Shown: positions 1 through 8,442 of the stretch, in pieces
How positions within the stretch are numbered: the stretch's first letter is position 1
How the letters are laid out: every line of letters starts with the position of its first letter
Assembly (NCBI RefSeq): GCF_015694525.1
Contig: NZ_JADQDM010000013.1
Location: forward strand, 1 to 64,000
Origin: Hymenobacter ruricola
GTDB taxonomy: Bacteria; Bacteroidota; Bacteroidia; Cytophagales; Hymenobacteraceae
Direction: 5' to 3'
Length of the DNA: 64,000 bases
The notes under the pieces: generated by a model
The model's database searches: none
What the model was told of the DNA's origin: nothing
The model's input: the letters and a program-made list of their open reading frames with translations, nothing else
Translations under genes and position numbers: made by a program

Positions 1-1044
1 GTTCGTGGCCAAGTACACCGACCCCGGCACGGGCCTGAGCACCACCAACGGCGGGGCCGTGAGCGGCGGCGGCACCGACATCGACGCGGGCCAGGGCGTG
101 GCCGTGAGCAGCGCCGGGGGCGTGGCCAGCGTGTACGTGACGGGCTACTTCACCACCAGCGCCACCATCGCCGGCACGGCCCTGCCCCCCGCGGGCGGCC
201 AAGACGTGTTCGTGGCCAAGTACACCGACCCCGGCACGGGCCTGAGCACCACCAACGGCGGGGCCGTGAGCGGCGGCGGCACCGGCACCGACGCGGGCCA
301 GGGCGTGGCCGTGAGCAGCACCGGGGGCGTGGCCAGCGTGTACGTGACGGGCTACTTTCAAACCGCTGCCACCGTCGCCGGCACGGCCCTGACCGCCGCG
401 GGCTTCCAGGACCTGTTCGTGGCCAAGTACACGGATAGCGGCACGGGCCTGAGCACCACCAACGGCGGGGCCGTGAGCGGCGGGGGCAGCGCCGGCTCCG
501 ACCAAAGCAACGGCGTGGCCGTGAGCAGCGCCGGGGGCGTGGTGAGCGTGTACGTGACGGGTTACTTCACCACCAGCGCCACCATCGCCGGCACGGCCCT
601 GACCGCCGCGGGCGGCCAAGACGTGTTCGTGGCCAAGTACACCGACGCCGGTACGGGCCTGACGAACACCAACGGCGGGGCCGTGAGCGGCGGGGGCAGC
701 GCCGGCTCCGACCAAAGCAACGGCGTGGCCGTGAGCAGCGCCGGGGGCGTGGCCAGCGTGTACGTGACGGGCTACTTTCGAACCGCTGCCACCGTCGCCG
801 GCACGGCCCTGACCGGGGCGGGCGGCGCCGACCTGTTCGTGGCCAAGTACACGGATAGCGGCACAGGCCTGACGAGCACCAGCGGCGGGGCCGTGAGCGG
901 CGGCGGTACGGGCAACGACTTTGGCTCCGGCGTGGCCATTGCAGGGCAGCAGGTGTACGTGGGGGGCTACATTACGCCTAGTGCCAGATTTGGCAGCACC
1001 ACCCTGGCCAACCCGGCCGGCAGCAACACCAACGTGCTGACCCG
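1..1044 (+). repeat. coding tandem repeat, five units of 207-210 bp
   Basis: The same stretch (gttcgtggccaagtacac) recurs at 1, 208, 415, 625 and 835, giving periods of 207, 207, 210 and 210 bp, all multiples of three. Units are close to identical at the DNA level; the last degenerates after about 1000. Each encodes about 70 residues with the landmarks FVAKYTD, GGAVSGGG, GVAVSS and VYVTGYF. The array runs off the left window edge, so the true copy number is unknown. Confidence 0.95.
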
Positions 1045-3850
1045 CGTGACCGATGTCAGCCTCACGCCGCTCGCGCCCACCATCACCAGCTTCACGCCCC
1101 TGAGCGGGCCGGTGGGCACGGCCGTCACCATCACGGGCACCAACCTGGCCGGGGCCACGAGCGTGAGCTTCAACGGCACGGCGGCGGGCTTCGTGGTCAA
1201 TTCGGCCACGCAGATTACGGCCACCGTGCCGGCCGGCGCCACCACGGGCGTGCTGGCGGTAACGACGCCGGGCGGCACGGCCACCTCGGCGGCCAGCTTC
1301 ACGGTGATTTCCGTGCCCACCATCAGCAGCTTTACCCCCGCCAGCGGCCCCACCGGCACCACCGTGGCCCTGACCGGCACCAACCTGGGCAGCCCTAGCA
1401 CCGTGCGCGTGAATGGCACGGCCGGCACGGTGCTGGGCACGCCCGCGGCCACGGCCACGGGCTTCAGCTTTACCGTCGGGGCGGGCAGCAGCACCGGGGC
1501 CGTCACGCTGGCCACGGCCGACGGGGTGGCCGCCTCCACGCTCACGCCCGTGCTGCGCCTGCAAGCCGCCGGCGGTAGCCCCGGCGACCGCAGCGTGTTC
1601 CTCGACCAGGTGGAGCTGCTCGACGCCAGCGGCGCGCTGGTGAGCGGCGGCATCGCCAACGGCAGCTTTGAAACCGGGGCCCCGGCCGGCGATTTCAGCA
1701 GCATGCCCACCACCGTCACGCCCTGGACCTTTGGCACTACTGCGGCCCTGCTCACCCCGGCCAGTGCCTATGCCCCCCCGGCCCCGCCCGACGGCACTGC
1801 CCACGTGGCCTTGTTCCAGGGGGTTGGCCCTTACGTGGAGCAGGCCCTGAGCCTGGCCGCTGGCACCTACCGCGTGCGCTTCCAGGTGGCCCAGCGCCAG
1901 TGCTGCAACGGCGGCCCCTACGACCTGGGCGTGCAGGTGTTGATTAACGGCGTGGCGCTGGGCGCGACGCTGACCAATACCAGCGCGGGCTACGTGCAGC
2001 TGGTGTCGGCGCCGTTCTCGGTGTCGAGCGCCGGCGTGTTTACGGTCATCACCGCGCCCATCCTCACGGCCGTGGTCCCCAACCCCGGCGGGCTGGGCCA
2101 GGCCATCACCCTGACGGGCGCTAACCTGACCAACCCCACGACTCTCACCATCAACGGGGCCAACGCCCTGGCCAACATCCTCAGCAACTCCGGCACCGTG
2201 CTGGTGGTGCGTGTGCCCGTGACGGCGGCCGCCAGCGGCAACGTGAGCATCACCACGGCCAACGGCACGGCCACCGCGGCCTTCACCGTGATGGCGCCCC
2301 CCGGCAACGCCCTGGCCTTCGACGGCGCGAACGACCATGTAGTGCTGCCCAGCGGCCTGAACACGGCCAGCTTCACCTTCGAAGCCTGGGTGAACTACCA
2401 GGACAACGGCACCTGGGCGCGCGTTTTCGACTTCGGCACCACCACCAACAACTGGATGCTGCTGGGTCCCAAAGCCGGCGTGGGCTACACGGCCGGGTCC
2501 GTGGGCAACATCTTCTTCAGCCTGAAGAAGGCCGGCGTCAGCGACCAGACCATCTTCACCAGCACGCCCATGCCCGCCGGCCGCTGGCACCACCTGGCCG
2601 TGACGCTGGCCACGGCCGGCGCCGTTACCAGCGGCACCATCTACCTCGACGGGGTGGCCATCGGCACCAACCCCGCCATGACCCTGGCCCCCACCGTGCT
2701 CGGCACGCTGACATACAGCTGGCTGGGCCGCTCGGCCAACGGCGACCCATTCCTGAAAGGCTCGATGGACGAGGTGCGCGTCTGGAACACGGCCCGTACG
2801 GCCGCCGAGGTGCGGGCCGACATGCTGGCCCCGGCCACTGCGCCCTTCCCGGCCGGCCTGCTCTTCTACCTGAACATGGACCAGGGCACGCCCGCCACGA
2901 CCAGCACCGGCGACAACACCGGCTTGACCACGCTCTACGACCTGGTGAGTGCTGCGCCCGCTGCGCTCACCAACTTCACTCTGGCCAGCGGCAACACCAC
3001 GTCGAACTACGTGCAGAGCTACGCCATGGTCGTGCCCGTTGTCACCGGCTCCACGGCCCGCAGCGCCACGGGCTTCACCGTGAACTGGACGGCCCCGGCC
3101 ATCGGCACGGCCACGAGCTACCTGCTCGACGTGTCGACCACGCCCGACTTTGCCGCGCCCATCGCCGGCTCGCCCTTCGCCACCACGGCCACGAGCTACG
3201 CCCTCACGGGCCTGAACGCCAGCAGCGCTTACTACTACCGCGTGCGGGCCCTCAATAGCGCCCTGGTCCAGCCCGACCAGGGAACCTATTCCAACGTGGT
3301 GGGCCAGACCACCCCGCTGCCCGTGGAGCTGACTGCCTTCACCGCCACGCTGGTAGACCGTGCCGCCGTGCGCTTGGCCTGGGCCACGGCCTCGGAAAAA
3401 AACAGCGCCCGCTTCGAGGTGGAGCGCAGCACCGACGGCGTGGCGTTTGGCCGCATCGGCACGGTGGCCGCCGCCGGTAGCAGCAGCAGCGCCCGCCGCT
3501 ACGAGTGGCTGGACGCGAAGCTGCCCGGCGGCGCGGTCACGCTCTACTACCGCCTGCGGCAAGTGGACCTGGACGGCACGTTCAGTCACTCGCCCGTGCG
3601 CACGGTGGGCCTGGCCGGCGCGGCCGAAGGGCTGGCCCTGTACCCCAACCCGGCCCCCGGCGGCGCGGCCACCCTGGCCGGGCTGGCCCCCGGCACGGCC
3701 GTGGCGGTGTACGACGCGCTGGGCCGCCCGGTGGCCTCTGCCACGGCCGATGCTTCGGGCACGGCGGCGCTGGTGCTGCCGGCCGGGCTGCCGGTGGGCG
3801 TGTACGTGGTGCGCGCCGGCACCCGCGCCATCAGGCTGACGGTGGAGTAA
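2..3850 (+). CDS. T9SS type A surface protein with tandem repeats, IPT/TIG, LamG and Fn3 domains (5' partial)
   Basis: The reading frame enters from the left edge, so the start and any signal peptide are missing. Visible order: five 69-70-residue SBBP-like beta-propeller repeats (about residues 1-345); two IPT/TIG domains (about 358-515, opening TITSFTPLSGPVG and TISSFTPASGPTG); a galactose-binding-like segment with GSFETGAPAGDF; a third IPT/TIG; a LamG/concanavalin-like domain (about 765-930, ALAFDGANDHVVLPSG); an Fn3 domain; and a C-terminal T9SS type A sorting domain (LYPNPAPGG, ending RAIRLTVE). Known for the class: export by the T9SS and attachment to or release from the cell surface. 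Inferred role: adhesin or matrix protein. The last ~170 residues closely match the end of the next gene. A hairpin terminator follows the stop codon. Confidence 0.9.
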   Translation, partial: FVAKYTDPGTGLSTTNGGAVSGGGTDIDAGQGVAVSSAGGVASVYVTGYFTTSATIAGTALPPAGGQDVFVAKYTDPGTGLSTTNGGAVSGGGTGTDAGQGVAVSSTGGVASVYVTGYFQTAATVAGTALTAAGFQDLFVAKYTDSGTGLSTTNGGAVSGGGSAGSDQSNGVAVSSAGGVVSVYVTGYFTTSATIAGTALTAAGGQDVFVAKYTDAGTGLTNTNGGAVSGGGSAGSDQSNGVAVSSAGGVASVYVTGYFRTAATVAGTALTGAGGADLFVAKYTDSGTGLTSTSGGAVSGGGTGNDFGSGVAIAGQQVYVGGYITPSARFGSTTLANPAGSNTNVLTRVTDVSLTPLAPTITSFTPLSGPVGTAVTITGTNLAGATSVSFNGTAAGFVVNSATQITATVPAGATTGVLAVTTPGGTATSAASFTVISVPTISSFTPASGPTGTTVALTGTNLGSPSTVRVNGTAGTVLGTPAATATGFSFTVGAGSSTGAVTLATADGVAASTLTPVLRLQAAGGSPGDRSVFLDQVELLDASGALVSGGIANGSFETGAPAGDFSSMPTTVTPWTFGTTAALLTPASAYAPPAPPDGTAHVALFQGVGPYVEQALSLAAGTYRVRFQVAQRQCCNGGPYDLGVQVLINGVALGATLTNTSAGYVQLVSAPFSVSSAGVFTVITAPILTAVVPNPGGLGQAITLTGANLTNPTTLTINGANALANILSNSGTVLVVRVPVTAAASGNVSITTANGTATAAFTVMAPPGNALAFDGANDHVVLPSGLNTASFTFEAWVNYQDNGTWARVFDFGTTTNNWMLLGPKAGVGYTAGSVGNIFFSLKKAGVSDQTIFTSTPMPAGRWHHLAVTLATAGAVTSGTIYLDGVAIGTNPAMTLAPTVLGTLTYSWLGRSANGDPFLKGSMDEVRVWNTARTAAEVRADMLAPATAPFPAGLLFYLNMDQGTPATTSTGDNTGLTTLYDLVSAAPAALTNFTLASGNTTSNYVQSYAMVVPVVTGSTARSATGFTVNWTAPAIGTATSYLLDVSTTPDFAAPIAGSPFATTATSYALTGLNASSAYYYRVRALNSALVQPDQGTYSNVVGQTTPLPVELTAFTATLVDRAAVRLAWATASEKNSARFEVERSTDGVAFGRIGTVAAAGSSSSARRYEWLDAKLPGGAVTLYYRLRQVDLDGTFSHSPVRTVGLAGAAEGLALYPNPAPGGAATLAGLAPGTAVAVYDALGRPVASATADASGTAALVLPAGLPVGVYVVRAGTRAIRLTVE

Positions 3851-3877
3851 GCCGGGCCCTCCTTCACAAGCAGCCTT

Positions 3878-3913
3878 AAAGCGGCCGTCGTCCCCTGGGG
3901 CGGCGGCCGCTTT
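3878..3913 (+). terminator. hairpin terminator after the first surface-protein gene
   Basis: A 10-bp perfect stem, aaagcggccg (3878-3887) with cggccgcttt (3904-3913), lies 28 bases after the stop codon. Inner bases can pair further. The T-run is short, so termination efficiency is uncertain. Confidence 0.7.
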
Positions 3914-3969
3914 GGCGTTGGGCCGCAACAGAGAATCTTGCTATTATGCTACATCCTGGGATTCAGGGG

Positions 3970-3977
3970 TAGCTTTG
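3970..3977 (+). promoter_or_regulatory. Bacteroidota -7 box (TAGCTTTG)
   Basis: An exact match to TAnnTTTG, 83 bases before the ATG at 4061. I see no convincing -33 TTTG at the usual spacing. It sits in the gap between the terminator and the FG-GAP gene. Confidence 0.5.
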
Positions 3978-4060
3978 CGGCATAGTTCTGTTACCCTGCG
4001 TTTGGGGCCGTCGTTCTGACCAGGGCGGGGGTGCGGCATTCTTCTCTCAGCTTTTCATCG

Positions 4061-7000
4061 ATGCCTATGCCGTTTTTTACTTCTGAGCTCTGGACAGGGC
4101 CGTTAACTTCTTGGGCCGTTGGCCCCGCCGCCCGGGCTCTGCGTGGGGCCGTAGCCGGGCTGCTGCTCCTGAATGGGGCCTGCAGCCGCCCCCACGCGCC
4201 CGTGGCCGGCGCGGCCCCGGCAGGTCCGGCGGCTCCGGCTATGCTCACCCACCGGGCCGCCCCCGTGCCCGCCGACACCAGCCGCGGCGCCCTGCCCGGC
4301 ATCCTGGCCGACGTGCGCCGCCGCTCGTTCTTTTTCGCCCCCACCAAGGCCGCCGGCCTGGCGGCCGACAACTACCGCCAATGCCTGGGCGCCCGGCTGA
4401 GCGCCGGCAGCTACACCGTGGCCGCCCGCACCACCGACGGCACCGCCCCGGCCTGGCAGGTGCGCTTCGCGCTGCGTGGCATTGGCCGTAGCGGGGCGCT
4501 GGCCCTGCGGCCGGCTGCCGACACCGTGGCCCGGCCCGCTGTGGCCGATGGCCACGCCACCTACCAGCAGCCCGGCTTTGCCGTGGACTACGACAACACC
4601 GAGGCCGGCGTGCGCCAGACCTTCCGGCTGGCAGCGCGGCCGGCGGGCCAGGGTCCGGTGCAGGTACAACTGGCCGTGGCCACCGCCCTGCACCCCCGGC
4701 TGGCCGGCGATTCGGCCGTGGTGTTCAGCCCGGGCCGGAGCAATGCCCCGGTGCTGCGCTACGCCAGCCTGCGGGCCTGGGACGCCGCCGGCCACGTGCT
4801 GCCGGCCACCATACGCCTCGCGGCTGACAGCCAAGCCTTGGCCCTGGTGGTGGACGACGCCAATGCCACTTACCCCGTCACCATCGACCCGCTGGCCAGC
4901 ACGGCCGGCACCACCGTCACCGGCCAGAACGTGGGCGACGCCTATGCCACCAGCGTGGCGATGGTGGGCGACCTCAACGCCGACGGCTACGGCGACCTGG
5001 CCGTGGGCGCGCCCGGCTACAGCGGCGGGACCGGGGCGGTGTACGTGTACCAGGGCAGCAGCACGGGCCTGCAGACTACGAGCATCTTCACCATCAACGG
5101 CGACCCGGGCACCAACTTTGGCACCAGCGTGGCCGGCGCGGGCGACTTCAACGGCGACGGCTACGGCGACTTGCTGATTGGGGCGCCGGGCTTTGTGACC
5201 AGCGGCACGGCCTACGGGGCCGCGTTCCTCTTCGCGGGCAGCGCCAATTTCTTCACCAATTCCAATCTCACCCGCGTGGGCACCACGGGCTTTCCCAACT
5301 CGCGCGGCGGGACGACCGTGGCCGGGGTGGGCGACTACGACGGCGACGGCTTTGACGATTTTGCCTACGGCGGCCCGGACTACGACGCCGCGGGCTTCAC
5401 GGATACGGGCTCCATCATCGTCGTCTTCGGCAACGCCGGACTCGGCATGGGCAGCATCACTTACATGAACGGCGCGGCCGCCGGCTACAAGCTGGGCGCC
5501 AGCCTGAGCGGACTGGGCGACACCAACGGCGACGGCTACGCCGACCTGGTCGCGGGCGCACCCGGGGTCAGGTCGGCTTTGGTGGTGCGGGGAAGCACGG
5601 CCCGGACCATTACCGGCGCCAACGCCTTTTACCTCACGCCCACCACCGGCACCAGCGCCGGCACCAGCGTGGCCGGCCCCGGCGACGTGAACGGCGACGG
5701 CTACGCCGACGTGCTGCTGGGCGCCCCGGGCGACGGCCCCACGGGCACGGTGTACCTGTTCCTGGGCAGCACCACGCTGGCGGGCACTTCCAACGAGACG
5801 GCGGCCTTCACCACGGACCAGCCCGGTGGAAGGTTCGGAGCGGCCGTGAGCGGGGCCGGCGACATCAACGGCGACGGCTACGCCGACTTCGCGGCGGGCG
5901 CCCCCGGGGTCGGCGCCAACAAGGGCCGGGTGTACATAACCCTGGGCACGGCCACCATCAGCAACGTCACCAACATGCCCCAGGTTATCGAGGGCGAAAC
6001 GGCCGGCGACCAGTTTGGCAGCAGCCTGGCCGGGGGCGACGCCAACGGCGACGGCTACGGCGACGTGCTGGTGGGCGCCCCGGCCTACAGCAGCGGCAGG
6101 GGCCGGACCTACGCCTACTACGGCAGTCCGGCCGCGCTGGTCGCCGCGCCCACTGCCACCCTCGCCGAACCCGGCGCGGCGCCGGGCAACTATTTTGGCG
6201 TGAGCACGGCCAGCGCCGGCGACGTGAACGCCGATGGCTACGCCGACGTACTGGTGGGCGCCTACCTGGCCGACAATGGCAAAGGCCGCGCTTACCTCTA
6301 CCTGGGCAGCAGCACCGGCCTGGCCGCCACCCCCACCGCCCTGGCCGGCCCCAGCCTGGGCAACAACAGCTACTTCGGCTACAGCCTGGCCGGCGCGGGT
6401 GATGTGAACGGCGACGGCTACGCCGACGTGCTGGTGGGCGCTTTCCGCGCCAATGGCGGCGCGGGCCGCGCCTACCTTTACCTGGGCAGCAGCACCGGCC
6501 TGGCCACCACCCCCACCACCTTCACCGAGCCCACCTCGGCCCCCAACAACGGTTTTGGCAATAGCCTAGCCGGGGCGGGCGACGTGAACGGCGACGGCTA
6601 CAGCGACGTGCTCATCGGGGCTTATTTTGGCGGCAGCGGCCAGGGCCGGGCCTATTTCTACCTGGGCAGCAGCACCGGCCCGGCCACCCCCGTGGCCATC
6701 AGCGAGCCCACCCCAGCCAGTGGCAACAACTTTGGCGGGAGCCTGGCCGGCGCCGGCGACGTGAACGGCGACGGCTTTGCCGACGTGCTGGTGGGTGCCA
6801 AAGGCTCTGGCGGCCAGGGCCGGGCCTACTTGTACCGGGGCAGCCGCAACGGGCTGGTGTTCCCGGCCAGCGCCACCCTCGCCGAGCCCACCCCGGTCAG
6901 CGGCAGCAACTTTGGCGGGAGCCTGGCCAGCGCGGGCGACGTGAACGCCGATGGCTACGCCGACGTGCTGGTGGGCGCCCAGGGCCCCGACGCGGGCACC

Positions 7001-8368
7001 GGTCAGGGCCGGGCTTATTTCTACCTGGGCAGCAGCACTGGGCTAGCCACCCCCACGGCCACGCTCGCCGAGCCCGGCGCTATTAACGGCAACAACTTTG
7101 GCGGAAGCTTGGCCAGTGCCGGCGACGTGAACGGCGACGGCTACAGCGACGTGCTGGTGGGCGCCCCCGGCGCCCTCAGCAGCAGCCAGGGCCGGGCCTA
7201 TGCCTACCTGGGCAGCAGCACGGGCCTGGCCACGGTGCCCAGCACCCTCACCGAGCCCGGCGCCGCCACCGGCACCAGCTTTGGCGTGAGCGTGGCCGGG
7301 GCGGGCGACGTGGACGGCGACGGCTACAGCGATGTAATGATGGGGGCTCCCTTGGCCACCGGCCAGGGCCGGGCCTACTTCTGGCGCGGCAACCAGGGCG
7401 TGGCCCGCGCCGGGGCCTTGCGCCTCTACGACACCGACTACACCCCCATCAGCGCCAGCAACTACGGCAGCGCGCAGTTCGGCATTGGCCTGACGGCCCG
7501 CAACCCGGACGGCCGCATCCGGGCGCGGCTGGTGTGGGAAGTGGTGGGGCCGGGCACCCCCTTCTCGGGCACGCCCGCCATCACCGGCTCCACGGCTTCC
7601 TCCGGCCGGGGCGCCTGGACCAGCCTGCCCGCCAGCGGCCCGGCCTCCGAGCTGCGCGCCCTGGTGGCCAAGGCCGGCCGCGCCAGCCGGGTGCGCGCCC
7701 GCCTCGAATACGCCAGCTCGCCGCTGCCCGCCACCCCGCCCGCCAACGGCGTGGCCGGCACGGCCAGCCGCGTGCGCTACGGCCCCTGGACCTACGTGGC
7801 CGGCCAGCAGCAGGGCCTCAGCGCCGGTGCCGCCACGCCCCTGCCGGTGACGCTCTCGGCCTTCACCGCCACGCTGGTTGACCCGGCCGCCGTGCGCCTG
7901 GCCTGGGCCACGGCCACGGAGAAAAACAGTGCTTCGTTTGAAGTGGAGCGCAGCCTCGACGGGGAGCGGTTCACGGCCATTGGCACGGTGGCTGCCGCCG
8001 GCAGCAGCGCCACCGCCCACCGCTACGCGCTGCTCGACGCCAACCCGCCCAGACACCAAGCCACGCTCTACTACCGCCTGCGGCTGGTGGACCTCGACGG
8101 CACGTTCGCCTACTCGCCCGTGCGCACGGTGGCCCTGGCCGCCCAAGCCGGCTTGGCCCTGTTTCCCAACCCGGCCACCGGCGCGGCCACCCTCAGCGGT
8201 GCCGCGCCCGGCACCGTGGTGCGCGTCTTCGACGGCCTGGGCCGCGAGGTGACTTCGGCCACGGCCGACGCCACGGGCACCGCCGCGCTGGTGCTGCCCG
8301 CGGGCTTGGCCGGCGGGGTGTACGTGGTGCGCGCCGGGAGCAAGGCCGTGCGGTTGACGGTGGAGTAA
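4061..8368 (+). CDS. FG-GAP (integrin-alpha-like) repeat surface protein with T9SS type A sorting domain
   Basis: About 1435 residues from the ATG at 4061; a GTG at 4031 would add ten. The N-terminus has a hydrophobic stretch ending LLLLNGAC, a poor lipobox, so a signal peptide is likely but its class is unclear. An N-terminal domain ends in YPVTIDPLAS, reminiscent of the LTIDP junction in the two DUF7948-type proteins downstream. Then come 14 FG-GAP repeats, each with a calcium-loop motif such as GDVNGDGYADVLVG; at 6.2-7.4 kb they recur about every 180 bp with high DNA similarity. The C-terminus carries the type A sorting domain (LALFPNPATG, ending RLTVE). FG-GAP repeats fold as a beta-propeller in integrin alpha chains and bacterial adhesins. 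Inferred role: calcium-dependent surface adhesin. Ligand unknown. Confidence 0.9.
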   Translation: MPMPFFTSELWTGPLTSWAVGPAARALRGAVAGLLLLNGACSRPHAPVAGAAPAGPAAPAMLTHRAAPVPADTSRGALPGILADVRRRSFFFAPTKAAGLAADNYRQCLGARLSAGSYTVAARTTDGTAPAWQVRFALRGIGRSGALALRPAADTVARPAVADGHATYQQPGFAVDYDNTEAGVRQTFRLAARPAGQGPVQVQLAVATALHPRLAGDSAVVFSPGRSNAPVLRYASLRAWDAAGHVLPATIRLAADSQALALVVDDANATYPVTIDPLASTAGTTVTGQNVGDAYATSVAMVGDLNADGYGDLAVGAPGYSGGTGAVYVYQGSSTGLQTTSIFTINGDPGTNFGTSVAGAGDFNGDGYGDLLIGAPGFVTSGTAYGAAFLFAGSANFFTNSNLTRVGTTGFPNSRGGTTVAGVGDYDGDGFDDFAYGGPDYDAAGFTDTGSIIVVFGNAGLGMGSITYMNGAAAGYKLGASLSGLGDTNGDGYADLVAGAPGVRSALVVRGSTARTITGANAFYLTPTTGTSAGTSVAGPGDVNGDGYADVLLGAPGDGPTGTVYLFLGSTTLAGTSNETAAFTTDQPGGRFGAAVSGAGDINGDGYADFAAGAPGVGANKGRVYITLGTATISNVTNMPQVIEGETAGDQFGSSLAGGDANGDGYGDVLVGAPAYSSGRGRTYAYYGSPAALVAAPTATLAEPGAAPGNYFGVSTASAGDVNADGYADVLVGAYLADNGKGRAYLYLGSSTGLAATPTALAGPSLGNNSYFGYSLAGAGDVNGDGYADVLVGAFRANGGAGRAYLYLGSSTGLATTPTTFTEPTSAPNNGFGNSLAGAGDVNGDGYSDVLIGAYFGGSGQGRAYFYLGSSTGPATPVAISEPTPASGNNFGGSLAGAGDVNGDGFADVLVGAKGSGGQGRAYLYRGSRNGLVFPASATLAEPTPVSGSNFGGSLASAGDVNADGYADVLVGAQGPDAGTGQGRAYFYLGSSTGLATPTATLAEPGAINGNNFGGSLASAGDVNGDGYSDVLVGAPGALSSSQGRAYAYLGSSTGLATVPSTLTEPGAATGTSFGVSVAGAGDVDGDGYSDVMMGAPLATGQGRAYFWRGNQGVARAGALRLYDTDYTPISASNYGSAQFGIGLTARNPDGRIRARLVWEVVGPGTPFSGTPAITGSTASSGRGAWTSLPASGPASELRALVAKAGRASRVRARLEYASSPLPATPPANGVAGTASRVRYGPWTYVAGQQQGLSAGAATPLPVTLSAFTATLVDPAAVRLAWATATEKNSASFEVERSLDGERFTAIGTVAAAGSSATAHRYALLDANPPRHQATLYYRLRLVDLDGTFAYSPVRTVALAAQAGLALFPNPATGAATLSGAAPGTVVRVFDGLGREVTSATADATGTAALVLPAGLAGGVYVVRAGSKAVRLTVE

Positions 8369-8388
8369 GCACCGAACACCAGATACGC

Positions 8389-8420
8389 AAAAGGGGCGGG
8401 CCACACGGCTCGCCCCTTTT
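8389..8420. terminator. bidirectional hairpin terminator between convergent genes
   Basis: A near-perfect stem, aaaaggggcg with cgcccctttt plus an inner gcc/ggc, closes on an acac loop. It has A residues on one side and TTTTTTG on the other. It lies between the plus-strand FG-GAP gene (stop 8368) and the minus-strand hydrolase (stop 8443), so it can serve both. Confidence 0.88.
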
Positions 8421-8442
8421 TTGTTGCCTGCACCAGCTGCCC

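Noticed and set aside
1..1044. Possible CRISPR-like array
   Set aside because: Repeats are contiguous, 207-210 bp, in frame and coding; there are no spacers.
7043..8404. Long minus-strand open frame opposite the FG-GAP gene
   Set aside because: Composition is Gly/Ala/Arg/His-rich with no domain; it is the antisense shadow of a GC-rich gene.
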